A DNA stretch of 10,616 bases. It comes from an uncultured Zoogloea sp. (GTDB lineage Bacteria > Pseudomonadota > Gammaproteobacteria > Burkholderiales > Rhodocyclaceae). The stretch lies in assembly GCA_937967645.1 (NCBI GenBank), contig CALBTT010000166.1, positions 1 through 10,616 on the forward strand, read 5' to 3'. The first letter of the stretch is position 1. The number at the start of each line of letters is the position of its first letter. Below, piece by piece: positions 1 to 6,464 of the stretch. The notes beneath the pieces are model-generated. The model was given only the letters and a program-made list of their open reading frames with translations. It did no database searches and was not told where the DNA came from. The translations under genes and the position numbers were made by a program.

Positions 1-122
1 TCATCATGGACTACCTGAAGACCCGCGCCCCCTTCTGGAAGAAGGAAGACACGCCGGAAGGCGGGCGCTGGGTGGACGCCCGGGAGTCCGACGACTCGGC
101 CGCGTCGCGCTGGGAGGCCTGA
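1..122 (+). CDS. moaE: MoaE, molybdopterin synthase catalytic subunit (3' end only)
   Basis: Only the last 39 codons are present, in the frame beginning at base 3 and ending in TGA at 120-122. The tail reads MDYLKTRAPFWKKE, followed by a G-x-R-W-V-D-A-R segment. This is how MoaE proteins end: the Lys-rich 'K-x-x-x-P-x-W-K-K-E' stretch carries the conserved Lys near the active site, where sulfur is transferred from MoaD thiocarboxylate to precursor Z to make molybdopterin in the cytoplasm. The N-terminal part lies outside the window, so integrity cannot be judged. It converges on the TRAP permease gene with 9 bp between the two stop codons and no recognisable terminator between them. The family call rests on a short segment but the motif is distinctive. 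Confidence 0.85.
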   Translation, partial: IMDYLKTRAPFWKKEDTPEGGRWVDARESDDSAASRWEA

Positions 123-131
123 GGGGCCCCC

Positions 132-1946
132 TCAGTGCAGCCCTGCCCAGGCCGGCAGGGCGGTGGCCAGGGATGGCACCCAGGAAATCACCAATGCGCC
201 GAGGAAGATCGCCAGCAGGGCCGGCAGCACCGACACGGCGATCTCCCTGATCGGTTTGGCGAACATCGCCGAGGCGAAGAAGATGTTCATGCCCGCCGGC
301 GGGCACAGGAAACCCATCTCCATCACCGCCAGGAAGATCACCCCGAAGTGCACCGGGTCGATCCCGTAGCTGAGCGCCACCGGCAGCAACAGGGGCACCA
401 GCACCACGATCGCGGCATAGATCTCCATCAGCGCGCCGGCCATGAACAGGAAGACGTTCAGCGCAACCAGGAAGGCGAACTTGTTGGGCAGGGTGGCCTG
501 CACCCACTCCACCGCCGCATCCGGGATGCCGGCATCCACCAGATAATTGGTCAGCCCCAGCGCCATGCCGAGGATCAGCATGACGCCGCCGATCACCTGG
601 GCGCAATCGGCCAGACAGCGCCGCAGCAGGGCCCAGTCCAGTTCCCGGTGCGCCAGGGCCTGGGTCAGGATGGCGTAGGCGGCGGTGAGGGCGGCACTCT
701 CGGTGGGGGTCGCGATACCGCTGACCAGGGAGCCGATGGCGACCAGCGGCGCGAGGATTTCCCAGCGGGCCGCCCAGGCTGCCGTCAGCGTGGCAGCCAG
801 GCTGGCGCGGGGGGCATCGTCTGCGCCGGTCCGTGGCGCCGCGCCGCGGCCCAGGTAGCCCCCCACCGCGAGCAGGGCGGCGACCATCACCAGGGCGGGC
901 ACCACGCCGGCCAGGAACATCGTGTTGATGGGTACCCGGGCGATGATCGCGTACATGATCAGCGGCACCGAGGGGGCCAGCAGCACCCCCAGCGCGCTGG
1001 CGCTGGTCACCAGGCTGATGCCCTTGCGCTCGGGCACGCCGGCCTGGGTCAGCAGGGGCAGCAGCAGGCCGCCCAGGGCCAGGATGGTGACCCCGCTGCC
1101 GCCGGTGAAGGCGGTGAAGAAGGAGCACAGCAAGGCGGCCGCCACCACGGTGCCGAAGGTGCCTCCGCCGAAGCAGGCAGTAAACAGGCGCCCCAGGCGG
1201 CCGGCCGCACCACTGCGGGCGAACACCAGGCCGGCCAGGGTGAACAGCGGCAGCGCGGGCAGTGAGGGATTCACCGTGATCTGGTAGTGGGACAGAGGCA
1301 CCGACGCCAGCGGCTGGCCTTCTGACCAGAACAGCGCCAGCGCCAGACCGCCCAGCACCGCGAAGATCGGGCCCCCGGCCAGCAGCACGGCCAGCAGGAA
1401 GATCGCCAGCGGTGCGAGGGGCAGGGTGCTGCCATCGAAATGGTGGGCCAGCAGGAAGCCGGTGGCGGTGAGGGCGACACCCATCCCGTGGCGGAGTAGA
1501 GGCTGTGCTGTGCAGCGGCTGCCCAGCTTGATGCCGATGATCAGGAAGCCGATGGGCATCAAGGCCTGCACGGCCCACACCGGCAGCCCGTAGGCCAGCG
1601 TCCGGCCGGCCTCCAGCTCGCTGCTGACGAAGGCCCAGCTGGCCGCCGCCAGCATGCCGGCCAGCAGCGCCGAGCCGCCTTTGGCCAGATAAGCCGCGGC
1701 GGCGCGCAGGCCCGGGTTGAGGGATCCGGACAGGCCGCTGCCGAGGGTCGTCAGGTGGCCGCCCCGCTCCGCCAGGATGGCGCCGAACATCGCCAGCGCC
1801 AGCCCGAGGTGTTGCACCAGCAGCGGTGCGTTGTCGATGCCCTTGCCGTGCAGGGGGCGCAAGGCAATCTCCACCAGCGGAATGAGGGTCATCAGGGCCA
1901 GGGCGCAGGAGGCGATGGCTTCGTCGAAGGCGGTCAGTCGGCGCAT
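132..1946 (-). CDS. TRAP transporter fused permease, DctQ-DctM type
   Basis: A 604-residue, very hydrophobic inner-membrane protein. Residues about 1-190 contain four to five membrane segments and correspond to the small DctQ-like subunit. Residues about 190-604 are the large DctM-like permease, with the family signatures F-T-G-G-S-G (280-285), P-T-E-S-A-A (414-419) and P-P-A-G-M-N (549-554). TRAP permeases import a solute delivered by a periplasmic binding protein, driven by an ion gradient (Na+ in characterised cases). The start chosen is the ATG at 1944-1946, which gives a short N-terminus before the first helix. The frame stays open to 2084, but that would overlap dctP by 115 bases and add a basic, Pro-rich leader. 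The chosen ATG has no clear Shine-Dalgarno; translation may be coupled to dctP, whose stop lies 23 nt upstream. It is the last gene of the tatT-dctP-dctQM operon. Substrate is not readable from sequence. Confidence 0.9.
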   Translation of the reverse strand: MRRLTAFDEAIASCALALMTLIPLVEIALRPLHGKGIDNAPLLVQHLGLALAMFGAILAERGGHLTTLGSGLSGSLNPGLRAAAAYLAKGGSALLAGMLAAASWAFVSSELEAGRTLAYGLPVWAVQALMPIGFLIIGIKLGSRCTAQPLLRHGMGVALTATGFLLAHHFDGSTLPLAPLAIFLLAVLLAGGPIFAVLGGLALALFWSEGQPLASVPLSHYQITVNPSLPALPLFTLAGLVFARSGAAGRLGRLFTACFGGGTFGTVVAAALLCSFFTAFTGGSGVTILALGGLLLPLLTQAGVPERKGISLVTSASALGVLLAPSVPLIMYAIIARVPINTMFLAGVVPALVMVAALLAVGGYLGRGAAPRTGADDAPRASLAATLTAAWAARWEILAPLVAIGSLVSGIATPTESAALTAAYAILTQALAHRELDWALLRRCLADCAQVIGGVMLILGMALGLTNYLVDAGIPDAAVEWVQATLPNKFAFLVALNVFLFMAGALMEIYAAIVVLVPLLLPVALSYGIDPVHFGVIFLAVMEMGFLCPPAGMNIFFASAMFAKPIREIAVSVLPALLAIFLGALVISWVPSLATALPAWAGLH

Positions 1947-1969
1947 GGGTTTCGGACGGTGGGGAGGGC

Positions 1970-2983
1970 TTAGCGCTGGCCGGCGCGGTAGGCCTTGAGC
2001 AGGGCGAAAACTTCGTCGAAGGTCTCGGCGGGGACCATGCGGCCGCGGATCCGCGGATAGAGCTTGTCGGCAAGCTCGTTCCATTCCTTCATCTGCTCGG
2101 GGGTCGGGCGGTGTACCTGCAGGCCGCGCTTCTTCATGGCCTCGACGGCTTCATCGACCTCCTGGCGGGCCCGGGTGCGCATCTGCAGGCCGGCCTTCTC
2201 GCCGGCGCTGCGCAGGGCCTCGCGGGCGGCCGGGCTCATCTCGTCCCAGCTCTTCTTGGTGACCACCAGGGCACCGACGATGGGCGCCCAGTTGATGTCG
2301 AGCATGTGCGGGGCGGTGTTGTACACCTGGCTGGCCAGGGCGAAGTAGGGCGTGGCCGGCACGGCGTTGATCATCCCGGTCTGGATCGAGGGCAGGATGT
2401 CGCTGGTTTCCAGGGGCACCGGCGTGTAGCCGAGGCTCTTCATGATCTCCTGCTGCTCGGTCTCACCGGCCCAGGCGAAGAACTTCATCCTGCGGAAATC
2501 GTCGGGCCGCTGGGCCGCCTCCTTGGAGAAGAAGCGCACCCACCCGGCATCACCCCAGGCCAGCACCACGAAGCCCTTGTCGAGGAACTTCCTTTCCATC
2601 GCCGGGCGCATCTTCTCGCGTACGTAGTCCACCTCCTCCCAGCTGCGGAAGAGCAGGGGCATGCTCTGCAGGGCGGCGATGGAGGGTTCGATCTCGCGCA
2701 GGCCCACCACCGAGAGCAGGGCCCCCTGCAGCTGGCCGATGCGCATGCGGCGGGCCATGTCGGTCTCGCCCCCCTGGCTGCCGTCCGGGTAGATCAGGTA
2801 TTTGGCGCCGTCGCCCGTGGCATTGCGCCAGGCCTCGCCCACCTCCATCAGCTGGCGGTGGTACAGGGAGTTCTTGGGGGCCAGGGTGCCGATGCGCAGC
2901 TGACTGGCGGCGAAGGCAGCGGAGGACGCGAGCATGCTGAGGGTGAGGGTGGCGAGGGCGGCGAGGCGGCCGATACGGGTCAT
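1970..2983 (-). CDS. TRAP transporter solute-binding protein, DctP family (TatT-associated type)
   Basis: A 337-residue protein with a typical Sec signal peptide (residues 1-25, predicted cleavage AFA|AS), so it is periplasmic. The mature start QLRIGTLAP, the segment around Y65-P-D-G-S-Q-G-G, and the region 162-210 (D-F-R-R-M-K, then S-I-Q-T-G-M-I-N-A-V) match the layout of DctP/SiaP-type binding proteins. At the position of the near-universal carboxylate-binding Arg (the R of 'K-x-R' in most DctP proteins) this protein has Phe169 (M-K-F-F-A-W), by eye alignment. The ligand may therefore not be bound through the standard salt bridge. The start is well supported by AGGAAG about 7 nt upstream. 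It lies 46 nt after tatT and 23 nt before the permease, which suggests one operon. The family call is firm; the ligand is unknown. Confidence 0.9.
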   Translation of the reverse strand: MTRIGRLAALATLTLSMLASSAAFAASQLRIGTLAPKNSLYHRQLMEVGEAWRNATGDGAKYLIYPDGSQGGETDMARRMRIGQLQGALLSVVGLREIEPSIAALQSMPLLFRSWEEVDYVREKMRPAMERKFLDKGFVVLAWGDAGWVRFFSKEAAQRPDDFRRMKFFAWAGETEQQEIMKSLGYTPVPLETSDILPSIQTGMINAVPATPYFALASQVYNTAPHMLDINWAPIVGALVVTKKSWDEMSPAAREALRSAGEKAGLQMRTRARQEVDEAVEAMKKRGLQVHRPTPEQMKEWNELADKLYPRIRGRMVPAETFDEVFALLKAYRAGQR

Positions 2984-3029
2984 GGCGTCTTCCTGAAAGC
3001 GGGTGGAAACTGCAGTAGGGGGAGGGGGC

Positions 3030-3938
3030 TCAGAACAGGTCGTCGACGGTGTCGATCAGCCAGCGGGCGCGGCGGCGCATCACCTCGTTGGCCAGGGTGC
3101 GCGGGCTACCGGGCGCATCCTTGATTCCTTCGGCCCGTTCCAGCAGGGCCAGGAAGGCCGCCTTGTCGCCAGCGGGCTGGGCGATGCCCTCGGCTTTGGC
3201 GACCAGAGCGCCGGCGCTGCCCCCGCCGGACAGGCGGATGGCCTCGTCGAAGTAGGCCAGGGCGCGGGTCTGGCTGCCGCCGGGGCGGGCGGCTTCGATG
3301 CTGCCCATCAGGCTGGCCAGATCGCCCTGGCCGAATGCCGGATCGGCCTGCCACGCCTTTTCGGCCAGTCGATGAGCCAAGGGCAGGTCGGCGACGGCTT
3401 CGGGGTCGTCCTTGGACAGGGCGATGGCGGCGCCCCAGGCGGCAGCCCCCCAGTAGGCCAGCGGCACATCCGCGGCTTCCAGTGTCAAGGCACTGCCATT
3501 ACGCAGGGCCGCGAGGATGCCGGGATGCCGCTGCTCCAGGGTGCCCAGCGCGTGGTCGCGACCGCGCCGGTAGAGGCGGGCGGCCCGTTCGCGCAGGCGC
3601 TGGGCGGCCCGTGCGTCGCGGCTGTCGAGGCGGTCGGCCTCGAAGGCGACGAAGGCATAGGCATACTGGGTGAAGCCGCCGGCAGTGGCGGCGGCCAGCC
3701 CCGCATGGTCGGGGACGCCCCGCAGAACAGCTTCGGACAGCTTCAGGTAGAAGGCGCTGGCGTCGCGGGCCAGCTCCAGGTCGTCCTCGCTGGCGCTGCC
3801 CTGGGCGGCCAGCTGGTCGGCCATGTTGCGCAATACCAGCTGCTGCGGCGAGCACGCTGTGAGAAGAAGCGCAAGCAGGGAAGTCAGGAGGAGGGCGCCG
3901 GAGGGGCGGAGCGGGGAGGTCGCTGAGCAAAGCGCCAT
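3030..3938 (-). CDS. TatT-family TRAP-associated TPR lipoprotein
   Basis: A 302-residue predicted lipoprotein. A hydrophobic stretch (15-27) ends in lipobox L-T-A-C with lipidated Cys29; Ser at +2 favours outer-membrane sorting. The rest is strongly helical and Ala/Leu-rich, with TPR-like helix pairs (about 55-100, 110-135, 160-200, 203-236, 245-272) and the C-terminal R-R-x-A-R-W-L-I-D-x-x-D-D-L-F expected in the TatT family. The characterised relative is Tp0956 of Treponema pallidum, the T component of a TRAP system (TPAT). It forms a trimer with central pores and pairs with its binding protein, apparently to hand over a hydrophobic ligand. Gene order (T, then P, then permease) supports the same role here. 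No good Shine-Dalgarno precedes the ATG at 3936-3938, but the signal sequence leaves little room for another start. Confidence 0.86.
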   Translation of the reverse strand: MALCSATSPLRPSGALLLTSLLALLLTACSPQQLVLRNMADQLAAQGSASEDDLELARDASAFYLKLSEAVLRGVPDHAGLAAATAGGFTQYAYAFVAFEADRLDSRDARAAQRLRERAARLYRRGRDHALGTLEQRHPGILAALRNGSALTLEAADVPLAYWGAAAWGAAIALSKDDPEAVADLPLAHRLAEKAWQADPAFGQGDLASLMGSIEAARPGGSQTRALAYFDEAIRLSGGGSAGALVAKAEGIAQPAGDKAAFLALLERAEGIKDAPGSPRTLANEVMRRRARWLIDTVDDLF

Positions 3939-4130
3939 GGCAGCAGGGAGGCCCGTTCAGGCGGGTAGACGGAATGCGACTGGAGCATAGGGGGGAAATG
4001 TTGCGTCCCAGTTAACGCCGGCTCGAATGACGAAGGATTTCGATTCAACCCTCAAGCCGGCGCCGCCGGGGCCGTCAAACCATGGGTGGGTTCAGCCCTC
4101 CTTCGTCCATTGCCGAGCGAGTCTCCAATC
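3939..4130. promoter_or_regulatory. Divergent intergenic region between tatT and the DUF3334 gene
   Basis: These 192 bases separate two divergently read genes and so must hold, or lie close to, the promoters of both. The left half is relatively AT-rich (3970-4050), in contrast to the surrounding GC-rich genes. GCCGGC occurs twice (about 4018-4023 and 4057-4062). I could not assign convincing -35/-10 boxes, a sigma-54 site or a flagellar sigma-28 site on either strand. Confidence 0.4.
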
Positions 4131-4817
4131 ATGAGTTTCCAAGAAAAGAATGCCGTCGTATGCGGTACCGAGGACCTGCTGGTCAGTCTGTGCAATTCCG
4201 TCAGCAAGGTGCTGACCGCGGCCACGGCGAGCAAGATCCACTACTCCGCGATGGTTCAGCGCATCACCAAGACCTGCCTGAAGCCCGACATCGGCTGTTT
4301 CGTGCTGTTCGACGGCGGCTTCTCCGGTCTGGTGATCATCAACTTCTCGTCGCAGGCGGCGATGGAGCTGTACGCCAGCTACATGCTGAGCATGGGGATG
4401 GCGAGGGACGAGCTGGCCCGCTCGCACACCTCCGATGAAGTGTCCAACGTGATGGGCGAGCTGATGAACCAGATCGTTGGCGATTTCACCGGCAAGGTAC
4501 GCCAGGAGTTCCAGACCCATATCACCCAGAACCAGCCGAAGATGCTGGCCCTGAACAAGCAGGTCATGCTCAGCGTGGATACCCACATGGATCAACCGGA
4601 AGCTCGCCGGGTGACCTTCTATACCGGTGCCGGCAACGTCTTCTACCTCGAGCTGGCGGTGGACCGCACAGAGTTCATCAAGCTCTTCGACTTCGACGCC
4701 CAAGAGAGCGTTGATCCCGAGGCGCTGTTCGATCAGGCCGGCCAGGCATCTGACGATGTGTCTGCGGGGGATACTCGCTCCGAGACGGACGCTTTTCTCG
4801 ACTCTCTGGGCATGTGA
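4131..4817 (+). CDS. DUF3334-family protein; candidate CheC/CheX-like CheY phosphatase
   Basis: A 228-residue, signal-less, presumably cytoplasmic protein that I recognise as DUF3334, a family without assigned function as far as I know. Residues 1-190 form one domain, with the strongly conserved-looking blocks S-V-S-K-V-L-T-A-A-T (23-32), M-V-Q-R-I-T-K-T-C-L-K-P-D-I-G (41-55) and V-M-G-E-L-M-N-Q-I-V-G-D-F (107-119). The last block contains E110-x-x-N113, followed after exactly 22 residues by Pro136. That is the ExxN-x22-P pattern of CheC/CheX/FliY phosphatases; the Asp/Ser usually four residues before the Glu is Asn106 here. Residues 191-217 look like an acidic flexible linker, and the protein ends in T-D-A-F-L-D-S-L-G-M, close to the CheY-binding C-terminus of CheZ (D-D-L-L-D-S-L-G-F). 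The start was set at 4131; an in-frame ATG at 4086 would add 15 residues of unlikely sequence. The phosphatase role is inference. Confidence 0.85.
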   Translation: MSFQEKNAVVCGTEDLLVSLCNSVSKVLTAATASKIHYSAMVQRITKTCLKPDIGCFVLFDGGFSGLVIINFSSQAAMELYASYMLSMGMARDELARSHTSDEVSNVMGELMNQIVGDFTGKVRQEFQTHITQNQPKMLALNKQVMLSVDTHMDQPEARRVTFYTGAGNVFYLELAVDRTEFIKLFDFDAQESVDPEALFDQAGQASDDVSAGDTRSETDAFLDSLGM

Positions 4818-4821
4818 TCGG

Positions 4822-4843
4822 AAGGCCGGGGCGGCCCGGCCTT
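4822..4843 (+). terminator. GC-rich hairpin after the DUF3334 gene, possible terminator
   Basis: A perfect 9-bp stem (AAGGCCGGG / CCCGGCCTT) with a 4-nt GCGG loop starts 5 bases after the stop codon. No T-run follows (AAGGTGTCTTCATTT), so it is at best a weak intrinsic terminator or an mRNA 3'-end stabiliser. It still separates this gene from the porin. Confidence 0.5.
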
Positions 4844-5030
4844 AAGGTGTCTTCATTTGAGTGCGTGGCGGACAGTCTTGGGCCTAACGCAACAAGGCTG
4901 AAATATCCGGGCGATATGCTCCGCCGCGGTCTGCTTTTTGCTGCGCTGCAATGTCCTAGCCATTGCGGCGGTCCAGCAGGCAGAACAGGCTGACCGTGGC
5001 TCTGCGGCAAGCGCCTGACCTCAATCAAAT

Positions 5031-5036
5031 GGAGAA
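5031..5036 (+). promoter_or_regulatory. Shine-Dalgarno that sets the porin start
   Basis: GGAGAA lies 4-5 nt before the ATG at 5041. The frame is open upstream, with ATGs at 4963 and 5029, but only the 5041 start has this site and puts the signal peptide at the very N-terminus. In the 187 bases between the upstream hairpin and this site I see no convincing promoter boxes, although a promoter is expected here. Confidence 0.75.
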
Positions 5037-5040
5037 CCTG

Positions 5041-6204
5041 ATGCAAAAGAAACTGATCGCCCTGGCAGTTGCCGGCCTCGCATCCACCGGCGTTTTCGCC
5101 CAGTCCAACGTGACCGTCTATGGCGTTGCCGATGCGTCCTTCGATGTCGTCAAGATCGGCGGCGATGCCAACAACGAGCTGGGCAACACCACTCGCGTGT
5201 CCACCAACTCCTCCTACCTGGGCTTCAAGGGCAGCGAGAACCTGGGCAACGGCCTCACCGCCCTGTTCCAGTTCGAGAGCGGCGTGAGCTTTGACAGCGC
5301 GGGCTCCCTGAGCACCAACCGCGACAGCTTCGTGGGCCTGAGCGGTGGTTTCGGTACCGTCGTGCTGGGCACCCTGACCGGTCCGACCCGCGCCCTGGGC
5401 ACCGCCCTGGACGTGAACCCGGGTGCCACCGGCATCGGCGCCAACGCCGGCATCCTGGGCAAGCTGGGCAACCGCCTGCTGGGCTCCACCAGCGCCACCG
5501 GCGATTACTCCGCCAGCTCCACCTGCGCCCGCTCCAGCAGCTGCCAGTCGATCTTCGACAACCGCTGGAAGAACGCCGTGGCCTACGTCTCCCCGACCTT
5601 CGCCGGTGTCAATGCCACCGTGGCTTACGTTGCCAACGAGAACAAGTCCCTGCATGGTCTGACCTCTGCCAACACCACCGGCTATGACCTGGGCGTTAAG
5701 TACTCCGGCGGCCCGCTGATGGCTGCGGTGACCTACAACGCCGTGTCCCTGGGCAATGCGGCCGACACCAAGGTGGCCGATTTCCGCGTGGGTGGTAGCT
5801 ACAACTTCGGCCCGGCGACCGTCCGCGCGATCTTCGACCTGGCCCGTGCCGACGACTTCGGCGGCTCCAAGTTCACCCAGGCCGTGTACGGTTTCGGTGC
5901 CACCTTCGACGTGACCCCGGCCACCAAGCTGCTCGGCCAGGTCTACGTGGCCCGCGACGTGAAGCGCAATGGCAACAGCCTGGATGATTCCGGCGCCAAG
6001 CTGTTCGAGGTGGGCGTGCTGCACAGCCTGTCCAAGCGCACCTCCCTGAAGGCCACCTACGCCATGATCAACAACGACAAGGCGGCCTCCTACGACTTCG
6101 GCGTGAATGCCGCCGGCGTGAACGCCGGTAGCCTGCCGGGCGGTGCCAGCACCGTCGGCGCTACCGTTCAGGGCATCTCCCTGGGCCTGCGCCACACCTT
6201 CTGA
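5041..6204 (+). CDS. Gram-negative general porin, betaproteobacterial type (OmpC-like)
   Basis: A 387-residue outer-membrane porin. The signal peptide is M-Q-K-K-L-I-A-L-A-V followed by ...GVFA (residues 1-20), and the mature protein begins QSNVTVYGVADASF, the first strand of the 16-stranded betaproteobacterial porins. Other family marks are S-S-Y-L-G-F-K-G-S-E-N-L-G-N-G (58-72), D-S-F-V-G-L-S-G-G-F-G-T-V-V-L-G (95-110) and the C-terminal L-G-L-R-H-T-F, whose terminal Phe is the BAM recognition residue. Such proteins form trimers and allow diffusion of small hydrophilic solutes. Two cysteines at 162 and 168, in the S-T-C-A-R-S-S-S-C-Q-S segment, are unusual for porins and could form a disulfide in a loop. 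Codon use is strongly biased towards C/G-ending preferred codons, consistent with high expression. It is a single-gene unit with its own terminator. Confidence 0.94.
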   Translation: MQKKLIALAVAGLASTGVFAQSNVTVYGVADASFDVVKIGGDANNELGNTTRVSTNSSYLGFKGSENLGNGLTALFQFESGVSFDSAGSLSTNRDSFVGLSGGFGTVVLGTLTGPTRALGTALDVNPGATGIGANAGILGKLGNRLLGSTSATGDYSASSTCARSSSCQSIFDNRWKNAVAYVSPTFAGVNATVAYVANENKSLHGLTSANTTGYDLGVKYSGGPLMAAVTYNAVSLGNAADTKVADFRVGGSYNFGPATVRAIFDLARADDFGGSKFTQAVYGFGATFDVTPATKLLGQVYVARDVKRNGNSLDDSGAKLFEVGVLHSLSKRTSLKATYAMINNDKAASYDFGVNAAGVNAGSLPGGASTVGATVQGISLGLRHTF

Positions 6205-6233
6205 TCTGCTGATCGGAAGACTGCAGCATGAGG

Positions 6234-6257
6234 GGGCGGCCTGCGGGCCGCCCTTTT
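6234..6257 (+). terminator. Rho-independent terminator of the porin gene
   Basis: An 8-bp GC-only stem (GGGCGGCC / GGCCGCCC) with loop TGCG is followed directly by TTTTCATTT, 29 bases after the porin stop. This is a standard intrinsic terminator on the plus strand. Confidence 0.9.
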
Positions 6258-6318
6258 CATTTGGGCAGCCAGCAGGCCCGCGTCTTTGGCTGCAACTTAC
6301 GACGGCCGCAGCGGTTAG

Positions 6319-6414
6319 CTGTAGGGGCGAGCTGTAGGGGCGACCTGTAGGGGCGACTTCAGTCGCCCGCGGATTCCAATCAGGCACCTGCGGGCGACTG
6401 AAGTCGCCCCTACA
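6319..6414. repeat. REP/BIME-like element with GTAG heads and three tandem 13-bp units
   Basis: Three direct copies of CTGTAGGGGCGA start at 6319, 6332 and 6345, exactly 13 bp apart. The third copy runs into the left arm (6346-6370) of a perfect 25-bp inverted repeat, whose right arm is 6390-6414 and spacer is 19 bases. Each arm is itself nearly palindromic (GGGCGACTTCAGTCGCCC), so it can fold alone or pair with the other. Both outer ends read GTAG, the tetranucleotide that flanks REP units recognised by REP-associated tyrosine transposases (RAYT/TnpA-REP). The element sits between two converging genes, the usual place for REP/BIME units. No transposase gene is in this window. Confidence 0.85.
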
Positions 6415-6464
6415 TGAGGACGTGACGCTCCTCCCGACGTGAATACGCCGATCCTTCGGCAGGC

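Noticed and set aside
4..2073. 689-residue minus-strand open frame alongside the TRAP permease
   Set aside because: It is a shadow frame: Arg/Pro/Gly/Ala-rich without domain character, while the overlapping frame gives a clean DctQ-DctM protein.
1947..2084. Longer N-terminus of the TRAP permease
   Set aside because: It would overlap dctP and add a basic Pro/Arg-rich stretch that does not fit a membrane-protein start.
2111..3124. 337-residue plus-strand open frame opposite dctP
   Set aside because: Antisense of a well-defined binding protein; composition Gly/His/Leu-rich with no family features.
4086..4130. Upstream ATG extension of the DUF3334 protein
   Set aside because: Adds 15 residues unlike the family start; the ATG at 4131 begins M-S-F-Q-E-K-N directly before the conserved domain.
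4844..5030. Possible porin promoter (TTGGGC, then AAATAT at 17 nt)
   Set aside because: The -10 matches consensus at only 3 of 6 positions; too weak to list as a feature.
4678..6387. 569-residue minus-strand open frame opposite the porin
   Set aside because: Low-complexity Gly/Ala/Val/His sequence produced by the strong codon bias of the porin on the other strand; no ribosome site or recognisable domain.
6319..6414. CRISPR array
   Set aside because: The repeats are 13 bp, immediately adjacent without spacers, and tied to an inverted repeat; this is a REP-type structure.
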